Source: Hyphomicrobiales bacterium (lineage in GTDB: Bacteria; Pseudomonadota; Alphaproteobacteria; Rhizobiales; Aestuariivirgaceae). Taken from it: a DNA stretch of 64,000 nt. Shown here piece by piece: positions 1 through 8,719 of this stretch. Numbering within the stretch: the first letter of the stretch is position 1; each line of letters begins with the position of its first letter. Made by a program: the position numbers and the translations under genes. The stretch spans positions 2,316,501 through 2,380,500 of the forward strand of contig JADJVV010000001.1 in assembly GCA_016710435.1 (NCBI GenBank). Reading direction: 5' to 3'. The notes under the pieces are model-generated. The model was not told the DNA's origin, made no database searches, and was given only the letters and a program-made list of their open reading frames with translations.

Positions 1-976
1 GGGCGGCAAGGCTCCAGCCGCTGGTCTGGCAATGCGTGCGCAACATCAGCGACTTCTCGTCCTTGGCGCCGAGCGACGCCATCATCTCGGCCCACAGGAC
101 ACGCGCAGCCCGCAGCTTCGCCACCTCCATGAAGAAGTTCATTCCGATGCCGAAGAAGAAGGAAAGGCGCGGAGCGAAGGAATCAATCGCCATGCCGGCG
201 GCAATGCCTGACTTCGCGTATTCAAAACCATCGGCCAGCGTATAGGCCAGTTCCAGGTCAGCAGAAGCCCCCGCTTCCTGCATGTGATAGCCGGAGATCG
301 AGATGGAGTTGAACTTCGGCATCCTCTGAGACGTGTAGGCGAAGATGTCCGACACGATCTTCATCGATTCACGCGGCGGATAGATGTAGGTGTTCCGCAC
401 CATGAATTCCTTGAGGATGTCGTTCTGGATTGTGCCTGCGAGCTTTTCCGGCGGCACGCCCTGTTCTTCACCCGCCACGATATAGAGCGCCATGATGGGG
501 AGCACGGCGCCATTCATGGTCATCGAGACAGTCATCTTGTCGAGGGGTATGCCTTCGAACAGCGTGCGCATGTCGTATATTGAATCAATCGCTACACCCG
601 CCATGCCCACATCGCCGGCGACGCGCGGGTGGTCCGAGTCATAGCCGCGGTGCGTGGCGAGGTCGAAGGCGATGGAAAGCCCCATCTGCCCCGCGGCCAG
701 ATTGCGGCGGTAGAAGGCGTTGGAATCTTCGGCGGTGGAGAACCCCGCATACTGCCGGATCGTCCACGGCTGCGTCACATACATGGTGGGGTAGGGACCG
801 CGCAGGAACGGCGCCAGGCCGGGGTAGGCCGGCCCCGCGTCAGGCGCATCAACAGCAGTGTAACGCGGTGCGACGCTGATTGCTTCAGGTGTTTCCCAGG
901 GTCCGTTGTGAGGCCCTGTCGTGACCCCAAGGGCGGGTGCAAAAGTGATCTTGCTGAAGTCTGGAATGCGCGTCAT
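1..976 (-). CDS. mutB: Methylmalonyl-CoA mutase large (catalytic) subunit, 3' end cut by window
   Basis: This adenosylcobalamin enzyme interconverts (R)-methylmalonyl-CoA and succinyl-CoA in propionate and odd-chain/branched catabolism. The frame starts at an ATG overlapping the stop of the small-subunit gene (ATGA at 978-974) and stays open to the window edge, giving about 325 residues. Diagnostic blocks are the substrate-tunnel motif QPWTIRQYAGFST near residue 75, the segment AFDLATHRGYDSDHPRV, then MTVSMTMNGAVLP, IQNDILKEFMVRNTYIYPP and RTHCQTSGWSL. This is the N-terminal TIM barrel; the C-terminal B12-binding domain must lie outside the window. The 4-bp overlap implies translational coupling with the small subunit, as expected for a heterodimer. 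Identification is firm; the full length is unknown. Confidence 0.96.
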   Translation of the reverse strand, partial: MTRIPDFSKITFAPALGVTTGPHNGPWETPEAISVAPRYTAVDAPDAGPAYPGLAPFLRGPYPTMYVTQPWTIRQYAGFSTAEDSNAFYRRNLAAGQMGLSIAFDLATHRGYDSDHPRVAGDVGMAGVAIDSIYDMRTLFEGIPLDKMTVSMTMNGAVLPIMALYIVAGEEQGVPPEKLAGTIQNDILKEFMVRNTYIYPPRESMKIVSDIFAYTSQRMPKFNSISISGYHMQEAGASADLELAYTLADGFEYAKSGIAAGMAIDSFAPRLSFFFGIGMNFFMEVAKLRAARVLWAEMMASLGAKDEKSLMLRTHCQTSGWSLAA

Positions 977-2088
977 CACGAGGCCTCCACTTCGGCTGCA
1001 AGTTCCCTCGCAGGCTGATAGGCGGTCACACCGATGATGGGCAGCACCTGTGAGCGCGACGGATCGCCTACAGGCCAATCACCCTTTTCAGCCCGTTGCA
1101 TCACGGCCCAGGCCTGATGGCAGATGCGATCTGTCTGTGATTCAATGGCGCCCGCACCAGCTCCCGGATCAAGGACGCGCCACAGGTTCGACTCCTGCAG
1201 CAACAGGTTCTGCACATTGCGCGCCACGCGGCGCGCAAAAGCATTGGGCACACCCTGGTTGAATGAGAAGGGCAACACGCACACGGAATCAGCACCGCCC
1301 AGCCCGGCTCCAAATACGGCAGCCACGCTGCGGAGAATATTGGTATGGGCGTCTGTCTCCGAAAGCATGATGCGCGACGTTTCCGCATGCAGGGAGAGCG
1401 GCCGGTACGGCAGACCGCTCTGCTTCAGCACCTCCCGCCACAGAATGCGTGCCGCACGGAACTTCGCAAGCGTGGCGAACATGTCCTGCGTTGCGGCAAG
1501 CGTGATGCTGACGGCCCCCGCGAGAACGGCATCATCAAGGAACGTGAGACGGCGCAGAGACCCGACCGCTGTTGCCACCGCCGCGCCCAATTCCTCGGCA
1601 TCGTCAAGCCCCCCGGCGTGATAGGCCCGTCCATCGCCTCGCATCAGGGGGCCGGTGAACCCTTGGGCATGGAGAAGTTTGGCAAGATCCGGATCATGCG
1701 CGCCGTGATCGACGGCAAGCCGCGCCGGATCGAGCGGCAGGCGCGCAATGAGGTGGCGCAGGGCTTCCGCACCGAGGTCCCCGCCTTCGTTGCGGAGCGA
1801 GAATTTGTGAAGGCCCATGTGCTCGATTGCCGGAACCTGTGCCGGGGAGGGCAGAACAAGCCCGGTGACGCCGTTCTCTGTGTCTTCAACGGCCTGCCTG
1901 TGCGCGGCTTGCGCATCATGGTGGTCCACGCGCGCGAACACAGCCCATGGGCCGTGGTGCGGTCGTTCGGCAGAGGGTCCAGCCTGACGCTGGAACAGGG
2001 CCGCGTCGGCATCGAAAGCGGCGCCCTTGGTGGCCTTCGCCACGCGCTTCAGCCACTCATCGGCTGTCGGTGTTGGAAAATTGTGCAT
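976..2088 (-). CDS. mutA: Methylmalonyl-CoA mutase small subunit
   Basis: About 370 residues; the non-catalytic partner of the large subunit encoded directly downstream. The N-terminus (TADEWLKRVAKATKGAAF) and later blocks such as SLHAETSRIMLSETDAHTNILR and LPFSFNQGVPNAFARRVARN are typical of small-subunit barrels. The frame extends upstream to 2142, but the ATG at 2088, where family similarity begins, is preferred. The chain stops soon after the barrel, so it is well short of classic small subunits of about 600 residues and appears to lack the degenerate B12-fold domain. The upstream gene at 2139-2510 runs the same way with a 50 bp gap, so the three may be co-transcribed. Confidence 0.9.
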   Translation of the reverse strand: MHNFPTPTADEWLKRVAKATKGAAFDADAALFQRQAGPSAERPHHGPWAVFARVDHHDAQAAHRQAVEDTENGVTGLVLPSPAQVPAIEHMGLHKFSLRNEGGDLGAEALRHLIARLPLDPARLAVDHGAHDPDLAKLLHAQGFTGPLMRGDGRAYHAGGLDDAEELGAAVATAVGSLRRLTFLDDAVLAGAVSITLAATQDMFATLAKFRAARILWREVLKQSGLPYRPLSLHAETSRIMLSETDAHTNILRSVAAVFGAGLGGADSVCVLPFSFNQGVPNAFARRVARNVQNLLLQESNLWRVLDPGAGAGAIESQTDRICHQAWAVMQRAEKGDWPVGDPSRSQVLPIIGVTAYQPARELAAEVEAS

Positions 2089-2138
2089 CTGCGAGAACCT
2101 AGCCCCGCACACCCCCGACGGCAAATCCGCCTTTTGGC

Positions 2139-2510
2139 TCACAGGAAACCGCCGACCCCCGGGATATTGGCGGCACAGCGGCGCACGAGTTCATCACCCG
2201 CCATGGCGCGGGCGTGGGCCAGTGCAGCCGATCCCACTTGCCGCATCTGCTCCTGCGACAGGCCAAGCGACTGGAGCTTGCTGATCGCCGCCAGTGGCCC
2301 GCCCATGAGGCCACCCGCCAGCATGCCCGTCAACCGACCCGCATGGCGGGTGGCAAGTTCATCTGCACCGGGCATCTTTTCGAACAGGGCCGGAACCGCA
2401 CTGGCGTTTCCCTGCGTCTTGATGAGATTGAACATCACGCCCAGCGCCGCTTCCACTTTTTCCGATGGAAGACCGGTCGCCGCCACAATCCCGTTGATCA
2501 AATCCTGCAT
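2139..2510 (-). CDS. Small conserved protein of unknown function (alanine/glycine-rich, helical)
   Basis: 123 residues from the ATG at 2510. No function is recognised. The first 40 residues (MQDLINGIVAATGLPSEKVE and on) read as an amphipathic helix-turn-helix, reminiscent of short domain families with DUF2267-like character, but the match is weak. The middle is rich in Gly/Met/Leu (RLTGMLAGGLMGGPLAAISK) and could be a membrane-associated or hydrophobic core segment. There is no signal peptide and no cysteine cluster. It is divergent from the HerA-like ATPase gene (77 bp between starts) and lies just upstream of mutA on the same strand. Upstream extensions of the frame antisense to the ATPase gene are not believed. 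Confidence 0.6.
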   Translation of the reverse strand: MQDLINGIVAATGLPSEKVEAALGVMFNLIKTQGNASAVPALFEKMPGADELATRHAGRLTGMLAGGLMGGPLAAISKLQSLGLSQEQMRQVGSAALAHARAMAGDELVRRCAANIPGVGGFL

Positions 2511-2587
2511 TGAACGCCCTGTTTGCCTTGCACCATGATTTGGAGCAGATAGGCGCAAAGCCAACAGATTCACAGGGGCAGTTTGAG

Positions 2588-4078
2588 ATGGCCGACAATT
2601 CCATTTTCCTGGGCAAGAGCGACAAGCGCGAGGAACTGTTCCTGCCGCTGGCAAACCGCCACGGACTCGTCACGGGCGCCACGGGTACAGGCAAGACGGT
2701 GACTTTGCAGATCATGGCGGAAGGCTTCTGCGCCGCGGGCGTTCCGGTCTTCGCCGCTGACGTGAAGGGCGACCTTTCGGGCATCTGCATGAAGGGGGAA
2801 CCCAAGGACTTCCTGCTCGAACGCGCCAAGAAGATCGGCTTCGACGACTACGGCTTCCAGGAAACGCCAACGATCTTCTGGGACCTCTTCGGTGAAGCGG
2901 GCCATCCCATCCGCACCACGGTCTCGGAAATGGGTCCGCTCATGCTGTCGCGGCTGATGGGTCTCACGGAAGCACAGGAAGGAGCGATGAACATCGCCTT
3001 CAAGATTGCCGACGAGGAAGGTCTCGCCATTCTCGACCTGAAGGACCTGCGCGCGCTGCTGAAGGACCTCGCCGACCGCGGCAAGGAACTCACCACCGAC
3101 TACGGCAACGTCAACGACCAGACCATCGGCGCCATCCAGCGCCGCCTTGTGGTGATCGACGAGCAGGGCGGAGACAAGTTCTTTGGCGAACCAGCCCTCG
3201 ACATAAAGGATCTGATGCGCACCACGCGCGATGGCCGCGGTTACATGAACATCCTGGCCGCCGACAAGTTGATCAACTCGCCGCAGCTCTATGCAACCTT
3301 CCTGCTCTGGCTCATGTCGGAACTGTTCGAGGTCCTTCCCGAAGTGGGCGATCCCGACAAGCCGAAGATGGTGTTCTTCTTCGATGAGGCGCACCTGCTC
3401 TTCGCCGATGCACCACCCGGACTGTTGCAGAAGATCGAGCAGACGGTGAAGCTCATCCGCTCCAAGGGTGTCGGCATCTACTTCGTCACGCAGAACCCGC
3501 TGGATGTGCCTGAGTCCGTGTTGGCCCAGATGGGCAACCGGGTGCAGCACGCGCTTCGTGCCTACACGCCCCGCGAACAGAAGGCGGTGGCGACTGCCGC
3601 CTCCACCTTCCGCCCCAACCCCAAGTTCAAGACCGAACAGGCCATCACTGAACTGGGCAAGGGCGAGGCTCTGGTTTCGGTGCTCGACCTCAAGGGCGTT
3701 CCCACCATGGTGGAACGCACGCTCATCCGCCCGCCATCCTCGCGCCTCGGGCCCATCACGGCGGAGGAACGCAACAAGCTGATCAAGAATTCGCCCGTCT
3801 TCGGCCAGTACGAGGACATGGTCGATCGCGAGTCGGCCTACGAGAAGCTGGCTGGCAAGGCCAAGGAGCGCGCCGCCGAACAGGAACAGGCCAAGGCCGT
3901 CAAGACGGCTGCGAAAGCTGATCGTGTGGAACGGACAGCCCGCCCGCGCGAATCCACCACCGACCGCTTCGTCAAGAATGTCGCCGGTTCCGTGGGTCGG
4001 CAACTCGGCACGACAGTGGCCCGCTCCATCGGCAACGCGCTGGTGCGCGGCATCCTCGGTGGATTGACCCGGCGCTGA
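2588..4078 (+). CDS. HerA-like ATPase/helicase of the DUF853 (YjgR) family
   Basis: 496 residues. The ATG at 2588 is preceded by GGGGCAG, and the protein then reads MADNSIFLGKSDKREELFLP. Walker A GATGTGKT is at residues 30-37, Walker B is FFFDEAHLLF near residue 265, and a sensor-like FVTQNPLDVPESVLAQMGNR follows. These are the features of the DUF853 branch of HerA/FtsK-type P-loop ATPases, cytosolic proteins of poorly known role (DNA processing is presumed from the fold). A charged, coiled-coil-like segment (about residues 410-455, rich in Lys/Glu/Ala) precedes a conserved C-terminus ending GNALVRGILGGLTRR. Length is normal for the family. It is monocistronic, with a hairpin just after the stop. 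Confidence 0.9.
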   Translation: MADNSIFLGKSDKREELFLPLANRHGLVTGATGTGKTVTLQIMAEGFCAAGVPVFAADVKGDLSGICMKGEPKDFLLERAKKIGFDDYGFQETPTIFWDLFGEAGHPIRTTVSEMGPLMLSRLMGLTEAQEGAMNIAFKIADEEGLAILDLKDLRALLKDLADRGKELTTDYGNVNDQTIGAIQRRLVVIDEQGGDKFFGEPALDIKDLMRTTRDGRGYMNILAADKLINSPQLYATFLLWLMSELFEVLPEVGDPDKPKMVFFFDEAHLLFADAPPGLLQKIEQTVKLIRSKGVGIYFVTQNPLDVPESVLAQMGNRVQHALRAYTPREQKAVATAASTFRPNPKFKTEQAITELGKGEALVSVLDLKGVPTMVERTLIRPPSSRLGPITAEERNKLIKNSPVFGQYEDMVDRESAYEKLAGKAKERAAEQEQAKAVKTAAKADRVERTARPRESTTDRFVKNVAGSVGRQLGTTVARSIGNALVRGILGGLTRR

Positions 4079-4087
4079 TCCCCATCA

Positions 4088-4117
4088 GCCATGCCCTCTG
4101 TTCATAGGGGGCATGGC
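4088..4117 (+). terminator. Inverted repeat after the HerA-like gene
   Basis: GCCATGCCC and GGGCATGGC form a perfect 9-bp stem with a 12-nt loop, ten bases after the stop codon. No T-run follows, so it may act as a weak or Rho-assisted terminator or as an mRNA 3' stabiliser. Confidence 0.45.
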
Positions 4118-4152
4118 GCGACATTCCCGCCCGCACTGTGTATGCCAGCGCC

Positions 4153-5082
4153 ATGTTCGAGGCACGGTACAGGGGCTATTGGCTGGTGGCGGCGGGTGCC
4201 TCGCTGTTTTCAACGAAGGCGATCTTCATCAAGCTGGCCTATCGCGATGACCTCAACGCGACGCTGATGCTGGCCTATCGCATGGCCTTTTCCATCCCCT
4301 TTTTCGTGGCGGCGGGCCTGTGGGCCTGGCGGCAGAAGCAGGTGCGGGGAGAATCGCCCCCCGATATGCGCACGCTCGCTGGCGCCGTCGCCACCGGATG
4401 CATCGGCTACTATCTCTCCAGCTTCTCCGACTTCAAGGGACTGGAATACATCAGCGCGCAACTGGAGCGCCTTGTGTTGTTCACGTATCCGATCTGGGTG
4501 CTGGCGATTGGTGCTCTCGCACTCGGCCAGAAGATCACGCGCCATGCCATCATCGCGGCCGTCGTGAGCTATTCCGGCCTTGCCATCGTCTTCGGCCTCG
4601 ATCTGCCGGAGGGCGGGCAGAGTACGGTGATCGGCACGGCCTGGGTCATGGCCTGCGCCATCCTGTTCGCCATCTACCAGTTGCTCGCCAAGCGCTTCGT
4701 GACGTGGATGGGCAGCGTGCTGTTCACTTCGGTTGCACTCACGTCATCCGGCGTGGCCTGCATCCTGCACCACCTGATCTTCAATGGCGATTTCTCCGCC
4801 AGCAGCTTCTTCCTGTGGATGTGCTTCGGCTGCGCGATCTTCGCAACCGTGCTGCCGTCATTCCTCGTCAACGCCGGCATGGCGCGCACCAGCCCGCAAG
4901 CCGTGGCCATGATCTCCACTGTCTCGCCGCTGGTGACGATCGTGCTCGCCGTCTCGATCCTCGGCGAACCGTTCTCCCTCGCCGACGGCATCGGCTCGGC
5001 ACTCGTGCTGGCCGGTGTCGGTTATTTCACCTGGGCGGATTCGCGGGCGAAGGCGGCCCCTGCCGCCGAGGCCCTTGATTGA
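4153..5082 (+). CDS. DMT-superfamily permease (EamA/RhaT-like)
   Basis: 309 residues from the ATG at 4153; an in-frame GTG at 4138 would add five residues and neither has a clear Shine-Dalgarno sequence. The protein is almost entirely hydrophobic, with about ten predicted membrane helices in two repeated EamA halves. Each half carries the small-residue-rich final helices typical of the drug/metabolite exporter superfamily (GLEYISAQLERLVLFTYPIWV in the first half; ARTSPQAVAMISTVSPLVTI in the second). The substrate cannot be predicted; members export amino acids, nucleosides or other small metabolites across the inner membrane. The stop codon directly abuts the stop of the convergent methyltransferase gene. 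Confidence 0.88.
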   Translation: MFEARYRGYWLVAAGASLFSTKAIFIKLAYRDDLNATLMLAYRMAFSIPFFVAAGLWAWRQKQVRGESPPDMRTLAGAVATGCIGYYLSSFSDFKGLEYISAQLERLVLFTYPIWVLAIGALALGQKITRHAIIAAVVSYSGLAIVFGLDLPEGGQSTVIGTAWVMACAILFAIYQLLAKRFVTWMGSVLFTSVALTSSGVACILHHLIFNGDFSASSFFLWMCFGCAIFATVLPSFLVNAGMARTSPQAVAMISTVSPLVTIVLAVSILGEPFSLADGIGSALVLAGVGYFTWADSRAKAAPAAEALD

Positions 5083-6654
5083 TCAGCTCACAGTATCGGG
5101 CAGAACCTCTTTGCGCTTGGCCATGAAGGCCTGCAGGGCTTCGTCGATGCCGGGGTCGAGCGGCGGCGCCTCGTAGTCGCGCAGCATCTTCTTCCACGTC
5201 GCGTTGGCGCGGACCACGATGTCCTTTTCGCCGTCATCGCGCCACTGCTCGAACGAGTTGTTGTCGGCTAGTGAGGAGCGCCAGAAGGCGGTCTCGAAAT
5301 TGGCCTGCGTGTGCGAGCAGCCGAGATAGTGCGATCCCGGGCCAACTTCACGGATGGCATCCATGGCCTGGCCGTTCTCGGAGAAGTCCGCACCCTCGGC
5401 GAATTTCTGGAACATGGTGAGCTGGTCGGCATCCATGATCAGCTTTTCGTAGCTGGAGGCGAGACCGCCTTCCAGCCAGCCTGCCGCGTGGAGGCAGAAG
5501 TTGACGCCCGCGAGCAGCGTGGGCCACAGCGTATTGGCGCTTTCATAGGCCGCCTGCGCATCCGGAACCTTGGAGCCGCAGAGCCCGCCACCGGAACGGA
5601 ACGGCACGCCCATGCGCCGCGCCAATTGTGCGGCACCGAGCGTCACAAGGGCCGGTTCGGGCGAGCCGAAGGTGGGCGCGCCGGACTGCATGGACATGGA
5701 GGCAGCGAAGGTGCCGAACACCACCGGCGCACCGGGACGGCACAGCTGCGTGAAGGCAATGCCCACGGAGGCTTCCGCGAGAATTTGCGTGAGCGTGCCC
5801 ACGGCCGTCACCGGCGACATGGCGCCCGCCACGATGAAGGGCGAGATCACGCAGGCCTGGTTGGCCCGGGCCAGCACCTTGAGGGCACCCAGCATCACGC
5901 CATCCCACACCATTGGCGAGTTGGCGTTGATGAGCGAGGTCATCACGCAATTCTGGTCGACGAAATCCTTGCCGAACACCAACTCGGCCATGGCGACGGA
6001 ATCCGCCGAGCGTTCCCCCGCCGTGACCGAAGCCATGAACGGCTTGTCGCTGTATTTGATGTGCGTGTAGATCATGTCGAGATGGCGCTTGGCCACCGGA
6101 ATATCCACCGGCTCGCACAACGTGCCGCCCGCGTGATGCAGGCTCGGCAGCATGTAGACGAGCTTGGCGATGTTGCGGAAATCCTCGATGGTCGCATAGC
6201 GGCGGCCTTCATCCATGTTGCGGATGAAGGGAGGGCCGTAAACGGGTGCGAACACCGTGTTGTTGCCGCCGATGGTCACGTTGTTGGCGGGATTGCGGGC
6301 ATGCTGCACATATTCGCGCGGCGCCGTCTTGATGAGCGAGCGCACCAGCCCGCGGGGGAAGCGCACGCGGAAGCGCTTCGGGTCCGTGGCGTTGGCCTTG
6401 ACGTCGGCTCCCGCGTCTTTCCACATGCGCACCGCTTCTTCGTCCTCGTAGAAGTCGATGCCTGTTTCCTGCAGCACCGTTTCGGCATTGCGCTCGATCA
6501 ATTCCAGCTGGTCGTCGCTGAACGGCTCGTAGGGCTTGATGGCACGGCGGATGAAGCCTGCCTGCTTGACCGTGGTGGCAGTGCGGGCCGCACGGCGGGC
6601 GTCGGCGCCACCGCGGGCGCGGCGGCCGGAGGAAGCAGGTTGCTGATCGGTCAT
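5083..6654 (-). CDS. Trimethylamine methyltransferase (MttB) family protein, non-pyrrolysine
   Basis: 523 residues. The ATG at 6654 has GAGG five bases upstream and is preferred to a GTG at 6693. Members transfer a methyl group from a quaternary or tertiary amine to a corrinoid protein. The family is recognised from the N-terminal block (RRAIKPYEPFSDDQLELIERNAETVL, in pieces), a Gly-rich barrel (SGGGLCGSKVPDAQ) and the C-terminal GPGSHYLGCSHTQANFE. There is no in-frame TAG, so it is not the archaeal pyrrolysine enzyme; glycine betaine or a similar quaternary amine is a more likely substrate class. No corrinoid protein or activase is adjacent. Sarcosine oxidase (9.9-15 kb) and a dimethylglycine-dehydrogenase-like gene (24.5 kb) are nearby, consistent with stepwise N-demethylation. 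Confidence 0.88.
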   Translation of the reverse strand: MTDQQPASSGRRARGGADARRAARTATTVKQAGFIRRAIKPYEPFSDDQLELIERNAETVLQETGIDFYEDEEAVRMWKDAGADVKANATDPKRFRVRFPRGLVRSLIKTAPREYVQHARNPANNVTIGGNNTVFAPVYGPPFIRNMDEGRRYATIEDFRNIAKLVYMLPSLHHAGGTLCEPVDIPVAKRHLDMIYTHIKYSDKPFMASVTAGERSADSVAMAELVFGKDFVDQNCVMTSLINANSPMVWDGVMLGALKVLARANQACVISPFIVAGAMSPVTAVGTLTQILAEASVGIAFTQLCRPGAPVVFGTFAASMSMQSGAPTFGSPEPALVTLGAAQLARRMGVPFRSGGGLCGSKVPDAQAAYESANTLWPTLLAGVNFCLHAAGWLEGGLASSYEKLIMDADQLTMFQKFAEGADFSENGQAMDAIREVGPGSHYLGCSHTQANFETAFWRSSLADNNSFEQWRDDGEKDIVVRANATWKKMLRDYEAPPLDPGIDEALQAFMAKRKEVLPDTVS

Positions 6655-6999
6655 GAGTGCCTCGTCGTCACAATGAGGGTGAGAATTTGTCACCTCGGGT
6701 TTACGGGATTACCCGCAAACGGGGTGGCGGCAAACGTCAGGGCAGGGTGCGGAAACGACGAAGGTGGGGCCGGAGCGAAGGAGAGCCAGCCGTAGGCAGG
6801 TTTGGGCTGCGACACGGGATCCCGCTTTGTCAGCGTGTCAGGGGGAGCGAAGGACAGAACTGGACGTGGGCGCGATGCTCAAGGCGGCTTGGGCATGAGG
6901 GGAGAAAATGGAGGGACTGTTCCCGTACGGGCCTGTCGCCTGCATGCAGTGGTGAAAACGAGGTATTGGATTCGGCGATAAGCCCGACCACTCACGCCT

Positions 7000-7244
7000 G
7001 CTTTGCCGTGAGGCAAAGCGGAACAGCGTGCAGTGGCATCCAGAAACGCAGCGGTTTTGGCCCGCAAGGCCCGCACTCGCCAATCCACACAACCAGGGCA
7101 CTTACGGACTGAGCCCGGCCCCGTTGCGCATTCCTCCAAAGAGGAACACGGGGTGTGGGTGAACTGCGGTAAACCGCGCTTGGACCTTAGTGTCCAAGGG
7201 GCGGACCTCCGGCTCCCGGGAGGGATGGATGCTTCGTCCATCCC
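7000..7244. repeat. Cluster of five perfect hairpins
   Basis: Stems seen: GCTTTGCC/GGCAAAGC with a GTGA loop (7000-7019); CCCCGT/ACGGGG enclosing TTCCTC/GAGGAA (7119-7153); GCGGT/ACCGC (7166-7177); CTTGGAC/GTCCAAG (7179-7198); GGGATGGATG/CGTCCATCCC with a 3-nt loop and one G-T pair (7222-7244). They are too close and too regular for random sequence and suggest a folded transcript. Confidence 0.7.
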
Positions 7245-7322
7245 GCGCGGGCGCTGCTCATGGGTAAGGCAGTGCAGATAAGCTCGCGACACTGATCCCT
7301 CCTTGCCAGACCCATCGCAAGC

Positions 7323-7351
7323 TATAAATCACAATATAGGATTAAAGTCAA
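7323..7351 (-). promoter_or_regulatory. Sigma70-type promoter facing the hairpin region
   Basis: On the minus strand TTGACT (7351-7346) is followed after exactly 17 bases by TTTATA (7328-7323), in a locally AT-rich patch within GC-rich DNA. Transcription would begin near 7316 and run towards the hairpin cluster and the methyltransferase gene. Confidence 0.55.
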
Positions 7352-7361
7352 TAGCGTGGCT

Positions 7362-8573
7362 CTACCGCAAGGTCACATCCAGCTTCTCAAGCCCGTGGAA
7401 GTGATAGGCATCGCGGTACGCCGGTGTGGTTGGCAGGCGGAGTTTGGGAAAGCGCTGGAACAGGATGGGGAGCGCTACTTCCATTTCGAGTCGCGCCAGC
7501 GGCGCGCCGATGCAGAAGTGGATGCCCGCGCCGAAGCTGACATTGGTGGACGCATTCTCTCGTGACGCCATGAAGCGGTCCGGTTCGGGAAAGCGCTCGG
7601 GGTCGCGATTCGCGGCGCCGAGGAGAAGACCCACCACCTCGCCCTTGCGCAACGTGAGGCCGTTCCATTCCAGGTCTTCCAGCGCATAGCGCGTGAACAT
7701 GTGAAGCGGCGCATCAAAGCGCATGATCTCCTCCACATGCCCTTCACCGATATCCTCGCGCGCGCCCTGTTCGATGAGCGCCTTGATGCCGTTGCCCAGG
7801 GCATGGACCGTGGCTTCGTGTCCGGCATTGAGCATCAGGATCGCTGTCGTCACCAGCTCGTCCTCCGAGAGACGGCCCTGTTCGCTTTCTGCGCGGATCA
7901 ACTCCATCAGCAGGCTGTCGCCCCCCTTGCCACGGCGCTCGCGGATGAGATCGCGCATCCAGGATGAGAAGGCGAGCGTTGCCGCAACCGCCTTGTCCTC
8001 GATCGCGCGGTCGCGGCGGGCCTGGTACATCGCCACCATGTCATGCGACCAGGCGAGGAACTGGTCGCCCATCTCGACGGGCGCACCCAGCAGATCGCAG
8101 ATCACCGCCACGGGAATGGGAATGGCGTAGGCACTGAGCAGGTCAGCCTCAGACGCACCTTCAAGTTTGTCCGCCAAGCGGTTGCAAAGATTCGCAATTT
8201 CCGGACGAAGCCGCTCGACCTGGCGGGACAGGAAGGCGCGGCTCACGAGCCCGCGCAGGCGCGTGTGCACCGGGGGTTCCAGTTCCAGCAGCGAGTGTTG
8301 CTCGAAGGCATAGAAGGGCTTGAGATGCCCGGGCGTTTCCGGCCAGCCGAGCTCATCGCGTGTCGCCACGTGGAGGATCTGCCGGCCGAAGCGCCGGTCG
8401 CGCAGCAGGCCGTTCACATCCGCATAGGATGCGCAGCACCAGTGGCCGTATTGCTCCCACTTGAACACCGGCGTTTGCGCGCGGATGGCGTGATAGGCAG
8501 GATAGGGGTTCTGCACGAATTGCGTGTCGCGCGGATCAAGGTCGACAGAACGGGTGTTGGTATTGATCTTCAT
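7362..8573 (-). CDS. Cytochrome P450 (bacterial class I type)
   Basis: 403 residues, a soluble haem-thiolate monooxygenase that needs a ferredoxin and reductase, neither of which is adjacent. Visible features in order: the I-helix oxygen-binding motif AGHEAT at 250-255, the K-helix ExxR at 282-285 (EIMR) and the haem loop FGAGIHFCIGAPLARLE with the cysteine ligand at residue 354. Length and the missing membrane anchor match bacterial P450cam-like enzymes. The substrate is unknown; the family includes terpene, fatty-acid and xenobiotic hydroxylases. It is divergent from an MFS exporter across about 145 bp, which suggests a shared control region and possibly a linked oxidation/efflux role. Confidence 0.95.
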   Translation of the reverse strand: MKINTNTRSVDLDPRDTQFVQNPYPAYHAIRAQTPVFKWEQYGHWCCASYADVNGLLRDRRFGRQILHVATRDELGWPETPGHLKPFYAFEQHSLLELEPPVHTRLRGLVSRAFLSRQVERLRPEIANLCNRLADKLEGASEADLLSAYAIPIPVAVICDLLGAPVEMGDQFLAWSHDMVAMYQARRDRAIEDKAVAATLAFSSWMRDLIRERRGKGGDSLLMELIRAESEQGRLSEDELVTTAILMLNAGHEATVHALGNGIKALIEQGAREDIGEGHVEEIMRFDAPLHMFTRYALEDLEWNGLTLRKGEVVGLLLGAANRDPERFPEPDRFMASRENASTNVSFGAGIHFCIGAPLARLEMEVALPILFQRFPKLRLPTTPAYRDAYHFHGLEKLDVTLR

Positions 8574-8719
8574 GATGGGCTAGGTGTTCACCTTCGTTTT
8601 TGAACTCCTAGCAGTTCGTCACCCCGGCGTCAGGAGGGGCCAGACTTTCAGCCGCTTTCTGGTGGAAGCCTGTATGCCTCCTGTCGCCGGCGTGACAGTG
8701 CAGGCGATATTTGGACTCC

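Larger units (their letters stand above)
6655..7361. other. Gene-free stretch of about 700 bp, rich in perfect hairpins; candidate structured RNA
   Basis: No frame here has a credible start, ribosome-binding site or protein-like composition; short frames occur on both strands but read as Arg/Pro/Cys-rich shadow peptides. Instead, 7000-7244 holds five perfect inverted repeats in a row, and a good sigma70-type promoter on the minus strand (7351-7323) points into the region. On that strand the stretch would be either a stand-alone RNA starting near 7316 or a long leader of the methyltransferase gene. No match was seen by eye to RNase P, tmRNA, SRP RNA or the B12-box of cobalamin riboswitches. 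It may alternatively be a decayed repeat element. Confidence 0.5.

Noticed and set aside
2570..4003. Open frame of 477 residues antisense to the HerA-like ATPase gene
   Set aside because: The sense strand carries Walker motifs; the antisense peptide has none.
5083..6654. Pyrrolysine-containing trimethylamine methyltransferase
   Set aside because: No in-frame TAG interrupts the gene and there are no pyl genes, so it belongs to the non-pyrrolysine branch.
5311..6795. Open frame of 494 residues antisense to the MttB-family gene
   Set aside because: Composition is typical of an antisense shadow and the sense gene is well supported.
6879..7292. 137-residue frame on the minus strand within the hairpin region
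   Set aside because: Composition is Arg/Cys/Pro-rich and irregular, there is no convincing start site, and the DNA shows RNA-like stems instead.
6655..7361. Cobalamin or glycine riboswitch, RNase P RNA, tmRNA or SRP RNA
   Set aside because: Short look-alikes occur (GCCACTG on the minus strand; GCGAAGGACAGA on the plus strand), but the full conserved cores of these RNAs are absent.
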